Positions 6,953-11,163 of a DNA stretch of 11,163 nt are shown here, piece after piece; position 1 is the first letter of the stretch, and each line of letters begins with the position of its first letter. Below the pieces are notes generated by a model. It was not told the DNA's origin and ran no database searches. It saw nothing but the letters and a program-made list of their open reading frames with translations. The stretch is from Thermodesulfatator atlanticus (GTDB lineage Bacteria > Desulfobacterota > Thermodesulfobacteria > Thermodesulfobacteriales > Thermodesulfatatoraceae). Both the position numbers and the translations under genes were made by a program. The DNA is taken from assembly GCA_011321895.1 (NCBI GenBank), contig DROK01000147.1, forward strand, positions 1 to 11,163. The letters are read 5' to 3'.

Positions 6953-7599
6953 GGGGCCTCCTTTAACGTGCCGTCCTGAAGGATAAGGGTTTTGGTCTTC
7001 TGGGGTAGGTCGTGGTGGCTTACGCAGACCACGGCCCGTTGGCCCTTTTGGGCGAAGTCGTATAGCAGGGAAAAGGCTTTACGAAAACTTTTGGGATCCA
7101 GGGCAGAAAAAGGCTCGTCGGCGAGGATTACCTGGGGCTCAAAGAGGAGGGCCCGGGCCAGGGCCAGCCTTTGTCTCTCTCCGGTGGAGAGGGAGCGTGC
7201 CGGGGTGGATAGGGGTAAGGTCAGTCCCAGTTCTTTAAGCAGGGCCTCAGGGTTTTTCAATGATTTTTTCCGGTTTGCCTTGAATTCGAAGGGAAAGCGG
7301 AGGTTTTTTAGGATATCTCCTTCAAGGACCGGGGCCTCGGCGGCCAGATAAAGACAGCGGCTACGGAAAAGGGAGAGCCTGGCGGGAGGGTAGGGCTGTC
7401 CTTCCAGGAAACGCTGGGCCTGGCTTGGTTCAAGCCCCACTATCTGGCGCAAAAGGGTGGTTTTGCCGCTCCCCGAAGGTCCCTTCAGGTGAATAAAATC
7501 ACCTGGATAAAGGAGGAAGGAGACCTTACGGAAGAGGTATCGGCCCTCCCTTTGGGCGGTCAGGGGACCTACTTGGAGTAAGGGGTTTTTAGGCGGCAT
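6949..7599 (-). CDS. fetA: FetA-type ABC transporter ATP-binding protein
   Basis: ABC ATPase, 216 aa, partner of the FetB-like permease. The Walker A is GPSGSGKT (40-47), the signature is LSTGERQRLALARAL (137-151), the Walker B is VILADEPFSALD (157-168), and the H-loop is VSHH (His195). The signature has Thr where most have Gly (LSGGE). The Q-loop position, which reads CAQTP in E. coli FetA, here reads AAEAP (86-90), so the usual glutamine appears to be a glutamate with a one-residue shift. The segment EGDILKNLRFPFEF is close to the GDT.DNLIFPW stretch of FetA. ATG at 7599 has AAGGAAG upstream. It is divergent from argB with a 69-bp gap. Confidence 0.9.
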   Translation of the reverse strand: MPPKNPLLQVGPLTAQREGRYLFRKVSFLLYPGDFIHLKGPSGSGKTTLLRQIVGLEPSQAQRFLEGQPYPPARLSLFRSRCLYLAAEAPVLEGDILKNLRFPFEFKANRKKSLKNPEALLKELGLTLPLSTPARSLSTGERQRLALARALLFEPQVILADEPFSALDPKSFRKAFSLLYDFAQKGQRAVVCVSHHDLPQKTKTLILQDGTLKEAP

Positions 7600-7609
7600 A
7601 TTTTCTTCC

Positions 7610-7639
7610 TTGCCGTTGAAGTTAACAGGTGTTTATAAA
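7610..7639 (+). promoter_or_regulatory. Putative promoter for argB-pyrE
   Basis: TTGCCG (7610-7615, 4 of 6) and TATAAA (7634-7639, 5 of 6) are separated by 18 bp. The start of transcription would be near 7646, about 22 nt before the argB ATG at 7669. The -10 box is half of the palindrome TTTATAAA (7632-7639). No arginine operator or leader is recognisable. Confidence 0.42.
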
Positions 7640-7659
7640 GCAGGAAATCTCTTTGAGAA
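7632..7659 (-). promoter_or_regulatory. Putative promoter for the fetAB-like operon
   Basis: On the minus strand, TTCTCA (7654-7659, 4 of 6), a 16-bp spacer and TATAAA (7632-7637, 5 of 6) would start transcription near 7625, 25 nt before the ATG at 7599. It shares the palindromic TTTATAAA with the opposite-strand argB promoter. Confidence 0.33.
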
Positions 7660-7668
7660 GGGGGATCC

Positions 7669-8577
7669 ATGGAAATAACTTACGAAACCCGGGCCCGGGT
7701 TTTGATCGAGGCCCTGCCTTACATACGCCAGTTCGGCGGAAAGACCGTGGTGATCAAATACGGGGGGCATGCCATGGTCAGCCCGGAACTTAAAGACGCC
7801 TTTGCCCAGGACGTGGTGCTCATGAAATACGTGGGCCTTAAACCGGTGATCGTCCACGGGGGAGGCCCGCAGATAAGCGAGGTAATGGCCAAAATGGGGA
7901 TCAAACCGGTCTTTGTGGAAGGGCAAAGGGTGACAGACGAGGCCACCATGAGCGTGGTGGAGATGGTGTTGGTGGGCACGGTCAACAAGAACATCGTCGG
8001 GCTCCTCAACCGGCACGGTGGCCGCGCCGTGGGTCTTTCCGGCCGGGACGGCAACCTGGTGCTGGCGGAAAAGATGAAAATTTACAAATATACCGGGGAT
8101 GACCGCCCCCCGGAGATCATCGATATCGGGCGGGTGGGCAAAGTAAAGGCGGTGCACCCCGAAGTATTAGTCACCCTTATGGAAGCAGGCTTTTTGCCGG
8201 TGATCGCCCCGGTAGGGGTGGGGCCAGACGGGGAGGCCTTTAATATCAACGCCGACCTGGTGGCAGGGGCGATTGCCGGGGCCTTAAAGGCGGAAAAGGT
8301 CATTTATCTGACCGACGTAGAAGGGGTAAAAGACCGGGAAGGGCGGCTTCTTTCCACGATAAAGACGGGGGAAATCGAAGAACTCATCGAACAGGGAGTA
8401 GCCAAGGGGGGCATGATTCCCAAGCTTAAAAGCGCCCGTAAGGCCCTTAAGGCCGGGGTGAAAAAGGCCCACATCATTGACGGGCGAGTTCCCCACGCCA
8501 TCCTGCTTGAAATCTTTACCGACCGCGGGGTGGGAACGGAAATAGTGGAGGGGGAGGATGAAAGACCTGAGGGATAA
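7669..8577 (+). CDS. argB: Acetylglutamate kinase
   Basis: N-acetylglutamate kinase, 302 aa, which phosphorylates N-acetylglutamate in the second step of arginine synthesis in the cytoplasm. Motifs are VIKYGGHAM (catalytic Lys30), VHGGGPQI (63-69), [16 protein letters not shown] (Asn194, Asp196) and GGMIPKL (Lys252). The N-terminal helix ([17 protein letters not shown]) and the C-terminal [17 protein letters not shown] (His276, Glu281) match arginine-inhibited hexameric enzymes such as the Thermotoga and Pseudomonas ones, so feedback inhibition by arginine is likely. Compared with Thermotoga NAGK as I recall it, a stretch around residues 138-150 ([14 protein letters not shown]) is longer. The start is supported by a purine-rich AGAAGGGGGAT before ATG 7669. 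The 3' end overlaps pyrE by 20 bp. Confidence 0.97.
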   Translation: MEITYETRARVLIEALPYIRQFGGKTVVIKYGGHAMVSPELKDAFAQDVVLMKYVGLKPVIVHGGGPQISEVMAKMGIKPVFVEGQRVTDEATMSVVEMVLVGTVNKNIVGLLNRHGGRAVGLSGRDGNLVLAEKMKIYKYTGDDRPPEIIDIGRVGKVKAVHPEVLVTLMEAGFLPVIAPVGVGPDGEAFNINADLVAGAIAGALKAEKVIYLTDVEGVKDREGRLLSTIKTGEIEELIEQGVAKGGMIPKLKSARKALKAGVKKAHIIDGRVPHAILLEIFTDRGVGTEIVEGEDERPEG

Positions 8578-9124
8578 GCTTTTTAAGCTCTTATTTGAGC
8601 GTTCGTTCCTCTATTCAGAAAAGGGTTTTAAGCTGGCCTCCGGCAAGATAAGTCCCTACTACCTGGATTGTAAAAAGACCACTTTAAGCGCGGAGGCCCT
8701 GCCTCTGTTGGGTGAGCTTCTTTTAGCCAAGGTAGTTCCTTACCGTCCTGAAGCCGTGGGCGGGTTGACCCTGGGGGCGGACCCTCTGGTGGCGGCGGTT
8801 TGTTACGCGGCGGGTCTTAAAGGTTATCAGCTTGAGGGTTTTATCGTGCGCAAAGAGGCCAAGGGACACGGGACCCAGAGGTTTATCGAGGGCAGGGTCT
8901 CGGCCGGGATGAAAGCCGTCATCCTGGAAGACGTGGTCACGACCGGGGGCTCAAGCCTTAAAGCGGTTTTTCGGGCCCGGGATTTCGGGCTCAAGGTTCA
9001 GGCGGTGGTGGCCCTGGTGGACCGCCTGGAAGGGGGCCGTGAAGCCATCGAAGCCGAAGGGCTTTCCTTTGAGACGATCTTTACCATCGACGAATTTTTG
9101 GACTCCTTAAGAGCTAATTTTTAG
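8558..9124 (+). CDS. pyrE: Orotate phosphoribosyltransferase
   Basis: Orotate phosphoribosyltransferase, 188 aa, which joins orotate and PRPP to make OMP in pyrimidine synthesis. The N-terminal [18 protein letters not shown] is the typical orotate-binding region. [16 protein letters not shown] is the flexible catalytic loop, and [14 protein letters not shown] (with acidic Glu124-Asp125) is the PRPP-binding loop. The length fits bacterial PyrE. ATG at 8558 lies 6 nt after GGAGG (8547-8551) inside the end of argB. The argB-pyrE pairing joins two pathways that both consume carbamoyl phosphate further along. The stop at 9122-9124 is the first arm of a strong hairpin. Confidence 0.96.
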   Translation: MKDLRDKLFKLLFERSFLYSEKGFKLASGKISPYYLDCKKTTLSAEALPLLGELLLAKVVPYRPEAVGGLTLGADPLVAAVCYAAGLKGYQLEGFIVRKEAKGHGTQRFIEGRVSAGMKAVILEDVVTTGGSSLKAVFRARDFGLKVQAVVALVDRLEGGREAIEAEGLSFETIFTIDEFLDSLRANF

Positions 9125-9179
9125 TCCGCCTCCTCTTCCGCCGAAATAGGTATTAGCAAACCTAACGGAGGAGGCGGAC
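9124..9179 (+). promoter_or_regulatory. Hairpin burying the ribosome binding site of the next gene
   Basis: GTCCGCCTCCTC (9124-9135) is perfectly complementary to GAGGAGGCGGAC (9168-9179), a 12-bp GC-rich stem with a 32-nt interior. A smaller TAGGT/ACCTA stem (9147-9151 with 9160-9164, 8-nt loop) can form inside. The right arm contains the only Shine-Dalgarno (AGGAGG, 9169-9174) for the GTG start at 9180. There is no U-run after the stem, so it is not a normal intrinsic terminator. It could be a translational switch, an RNA thermometer, a processing site or a weak stop after pyrE. Confidence 0.65.
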
Positions 9180-9440
9180 GTGTCAGGTAAGGAATTAATT
9201 TTCCAATTGGTGACCCTCAATGACAGCTGCCGTAAGGCCCTTGAGGAAGAAGATTTTGCCCGGCTCAAGGCCCTGATGCAGTTGAAAAAAGAGCTTCTGG
9301 CCTTGCTTAAAAAATTTCCCTTTTCCGAAGAAGATCTTCCCGCCATCGAAAGGGCCCTCAGGCAGGAAGAAGAACTTGCAATGCTTACCCTTTCGAAAAA
9401 AAGAAGTTTGACCCAACGTTTGGCGTCTAATCTCCATTGA
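9180..9440 (+). CDS. Small helical protein, possible FliT/FlgN-like flagellar chaperone
   Basis: An 86-aa protein with no firm family assignment. It is predicted all-helical: residues 1-45 form charged heptad-like helices (ALEEEDFARLKALMQLKKELLALLKK), followed by FPFSEEDLPAIERALRQEEELAML and a basic C-terminus (SKKRSLTQRL). It has no membrane segment, signal or cysteine-metal motif. The size, the helical character and the position 10 bp before flaG suggest a FliT- or FlgN-like secretion chaperone, since flaG, fliD, fliS and fliT commonly cluster, but this is inference from context. The start is GTG at 9180, with AGGAGG five nt upstream inside the right arm of a strong hairpin, so translation may be controlled by RNA structure. 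Confidence 0.7.
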   Translation: MSGKELIFQLVTLNDSCRKALEEEDFARLKALMQLKKELLALLKKFPFSEEDLPAIERALRQEEELAMLTLSKKRSLTQRLASNLH

Positions 9441-9450
9441 GGAGGTTGTT

Positions 9451-9819
9451 ATGCAAATTAGAGAGGTTTCCGGTGCCATAGAGGCTATAAGAGAAGGCCC
9501 TGGGGTTAAGCAGGATTTTGCCAAAACTTCCGCCCAGGAATGGCCCCGAGAATCCAAAAAAGAAGGGGTAGAAAACAGGGGGAATGAGCAATTAGGGCCC
9601 CAGGAAGCCAAGGAGGTCGTTTTTGCCGTACAGGAGGAACTTGAAAAGTTAAACGTCAGGCTGGTATTTAACGTAGACGAGGATACCAAAGAAATTGTGG
9701 TAAAGGTGGTGGATCCCAAAACCAACGAGGTGATCAAGCAGATCCCTCCAGAAGAACTTTTGGAGATTCGTAAAAAGCTTGATGAAATCGTAGGTATCCT
9801 TTTCGACGTCAGAGTATAG
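9451..9819 (+). CDS. flaG: FlaG family flagellar protein
   Basis: FlaG-family protein, 122 aa. In bacteria such as Pseudomonas, Vibrio and Campylobacter, FlaG influences filament length and is encoded beside flagellin or fliD. Residues 1-50 are low-complexity, charged and probably disordered. The conserved C-terminal domain (about 52-122) carries the typical LVFNVDEDTKEIVVKVVD, NEVIKQIPPEELLEI and a closing LDEIVGILFDVRV. The start ATG 9451 has GAGGAGG (9439-9445) directly after the previous stop, so the two genes are co-translated. No flagellin or fliD is present in this window. Its stop is one base before the GTG of the next gene. Confidence 0.9.
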   Translation: MQIREVSGAIEAIREGPGVKQDFAKTSAQEWPRESKKEGVENRGNEQLGPQEAKEVVFAVQEELEKLNVRLVFNVDEDTKEIVVKVVDPKTNEVIKQIPPEELLEIRKKLDEIVGILFDVRV

Positions 9820-9820
9820 G

Positions 9821-10411
9821 GTGTCTGAAGAAAGGGAGCAGATCAGGATCCTCATCGCTGAGGACGAAAGGGCCTTTAGGATCCTCCTTTCTGAGGAGCT
9901 CCAAGACGAAAACCGCGAGGTAAAAGCGGTGGCCAACGGGCTTGAGGCCTTGGATCTCCTCAAAAAGGAGGAATTTGACATCCTTATCACCGATTTAAAG
10001 ATGCCGGAGATGGGAGGGATTGAGCTTTTAAAAGAGGCCAGAAAGATACGTCCTGACCTGCTGGTCATCGTCATTACGGGTTACGCCTCGCTGGAGACCG
10101 CTATTTTGGCCTTAAAAGAAGGGGCCTACGATTATATTCGCAAGCCCTTCAGTTTGGAGGAGTTAAAAGTAAGTGTCAACAACGCCTGTACCAAGATCTT
10201 CCTGGAGCGAGAAAACAAACGCTTACTGGAAGACCTTAAAAAGGCCTACGAGCGATTGAAAGAAGTGGTAGCTTCTAAGGAACAAACCGGGCCTGAGGAC
10301 CTACTGGGCGCGCTTGAAAGATTGGCCCAGCTCCGGCGGGAGGGTTTTTTAGACGAAGAGGAATTTGAGGCCGTCAAGCAGATTTTGATCGAAAGGGCGC
10401 ATTATGGCTGA
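9821..10411 (+). CDS. Response regulator receiver protein with C-terminal SHOCT-like module
   Basis: A 196-aa receiver protein without a DNA-binding domain. The receiver domain (about 8-125) is complete: acidic pair Glu14/Asp15 (LIAEDE), phosphorylation site Asp58 (LITDLKMPEMGG), Thr86 (VITGYAS) and Lys108 (IRKPF). A coiled-coil-like helix follows (127-152, FLERENKRLLEDLKKAYERL). Residues about 161-193 (LLGALERLAQLRREGFLDEE plus EFEAVKQ) match the SHOCT pattern: leucine-rich helix, Gly-[LI]-[TD], EEEFE, K, then hydrophobics. SHOCT is an oligomerisation module. The start is GTG at 9821, one base after flaG, without a clear Shine-Dalgarno, so coupled translation is likely. The stop overlaps the next receiver gene by 8 bp. 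The partner kinase is not visible here. Confidence 0.9.
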   Translation: MSEEREQIRILIAEDERAFRILLSEELQDENREVKAVANGLEALDLLKKEEFDILITDLKMPEMGGIELLKEARKIRPDLLVIVITGYASLETAILALKEGAYDYIRKPFSLEELKVSVNNACTKIFLERENKRLLEDLKKAYERLKEVVASKEQTGPEDLLGALERLAQLRREGFLDEEEFEAVKQILIERAHYG

Positions 10412-11163
10412 TAACTTTAACGTCTTGGTAGTGGATGATGAGGATCTTTTACGGGAGAATCTGGCTCTGCTGCTCTCTAGCCTTAATGCCACGCAGGTCT
10501 TTAAAGCGGCCAACGCTTACGAGGCCCTAGAGGTCCTGCAGAAATATCCTATCGATTTGGTCTTGCTGGACGTGAATATGCCCGGGCTTTCCGGGCTTGA
10601 TCTTTTAAAATTGATTCGCAAAGAAAATGCAAGCCCCCCGGTAGTTTTGATGACGGGATACCCTTCCCTTGACCTTACGGTGGAGGCCTTGAGGGGAGGA
10701 GCCAGTGACTTTTTGATCAAACCTTTTACCTCCCAACAGCTCTACGAAACAGTTGAACGTTTTAAACAAAAGCGGGAGATAGAAACCAAGGAAGAATACC
10801 AGGAACTTTTGCGGCTTCTTAAACAGAAGACCAAGGAACAGACCCTCCTTTTCACCGTAAGTGACCGGTTGACTTCCTGTACCAGCCTTTCTCAACTTTA
10901 CCAGGAGATAGTTTCTCTAAGCGTAGAATTTACCAACGCCGAAGAAGCGGTCTTTTATATTACTGACCTGGAAAAGAAAAGGCTGCTACCTGAAGCCTGG
11001 GAAGGTTTTTCTTCCCCACCCCCTCCTTTGGGGCTTGAGGAAGATAATCCGGTCAGCAAAAGCCTGCGGGAATCCCTTCCTTATCTGATTCCGGCACAAG
11101 GAAAGGAAAAGGCCCTGTTGGTCAGTCCTTTCACCATAAAAGGTGAAAACTTGGGCGTCCTTA
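10404..11163 (+). CDS. Response regulator with receiver and GAF domains (3' partial)
   Basis: A receiver protein cut by the right edge of the window: 253 codons, open to base 11163. The receiver domain is complete (about 5-122): VVDDED (Asp11/Asp12), phosphorylation site Asp56 (VLLDVNMPGLSG), Thr84 (LMTGYPS), Lys106 (LIKPF). A helical linker (121-148, many Lys/Glu/Gln, coiled-coil-like) leads to a likely GAF domain from about residue 149 (TVSDRLTSCTSLSQLYQEIV), with ATG 10404 read through to FTIKGENLGVL at the edge, where the typical GAF strand pair is expected. The output domain beyond (GGDEF, HD-GYP, histidine kinase or none) is out of sight. The start ATG at 10404 lies within the previous gene's last codons, with AAAGGG about 8 nt upstream. 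Confidence 0.88.
   Translation, partial: MADNFNVLVVDDEDLLRENLALLLSSLNATQVFKAANAYEALEVLQKYPIDLVLLDVNMPGLSGLDLLKLIRKENASPPVVLMTGYPSLDLTVEALRGGASDFLIKPFTSQQLYETVERFKQKREIETKEEYQELLRLLKQKTKEQTLLFTVSDRLTSCTSLSQLYQEIVSLSVEFTNAEEAVFYITDLEKKRLLPEAWEGFSSPPPPLGLEEDNPVSKSLRESLPYLIPAQGKEKALLVSPFTIKGENLGVL

Noticed and set aside
9121..9147. Possible sigma-28 (flagellar) promoter with GCCGAAAT at 9140-9147
   Set aside because: GCCGAAAT matches GCCGATAA at 6 of 8, but the upstream TTAG at 15 bp spacing is a poor -35, and the motif falls inside the hairpin interior, where chance matching is likely.
9195..9737. 180-codon minus-strand open frame across the FliT-like gene and flaG
   Set aside because: It is Ser/Thr/Phe-rich shadow coding opposite two genes with good starts, and no motif is visible.
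1..11163. CRISPR arrays, tRNA or rRNA genes, insertion sequences, phage or toxin-antitoxin genes
   Set aside because: No repeated spacers, cloverleaf-like sequence, transposase motif or terminal inverted repeat was seen. Gene spacing is tight and codon use looks uniform.

Overview
The window is an 11.2 kb stretch of densely packed bacterial chromosome, with overlapping stop/start codons, strong Shine-Dalgarno sites and a moderately GC-rich composition. The largest gap between genes is about 144 bp. The protein set includes an arginine-sensitive-type acetylglutamate kinase similar to the Thermotoga form, FetAB, a minimal TatA/TatC pair, FlaG and several charged, Lys/Glu-rich proteins. This suggests a flagellated, probably thermophilic Gram-negative bacterium. 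My best guess is the Thermodesulfobacteriota (Thermodesulfatator/Thermosulfurimonas-like), at moderate confidence from the sequence alone. I see no mobile element, CRISPR array, tRNA or rRNA.

Layout, left to right. (1) Bases 1-617 hold the C-terminal reductase domain of RibD (riboflavin synthesis), cut by the window edge. (2) 604-1335, minus strand, is an unrecognised 243-aa protein convergent with ribD and divergent from the next operon. (3) 1480-6189, plus strand, is a five-gene run with nearly every junction overlapping or adjacent: transketolase, tatC (TTG start), tatA, a sugar-1-phosphate nucleotidyltransferase and an aminoglycoside-phosphotransferase-fold kinase. The last two look like a MurU/AmgK pair for recycling cell-wall amino sugars. 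(4) 6167-7599, minus strand, is a FetA/FetB-type ABC exporter, convergent with the kinase. (5) 7669-9124, plus strand, is argB-pyrE (arginine and pyrimidine synthesis). (6) From 9180 to the right edge, plus strand, is a flagellar/signalling group: a small FliT-like protein, FlaG, a receiver protein with a C-terminal SHOCT-like module, and a receiver-GAF protein cut by the window edge.

Most of the window is housekeeping. The points most worth a second look are: a perfect 12-bp hairpin between pyrE and the small flagellar-type gene that buries that gene's Shine-Dalgarno site; the receiver-SHOCT architecture; the MurU/AmgK-like pair, whose nucleotidyltransferase carries an extra C-terminal beta-helix-like tail; a substituted Q-loop in the FetA-like ATPase; and a palindromic -10 box that may be shared by the divergent fetAB and argB promoters. 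I did not find a clearly new multi-gene defence or mobile system.
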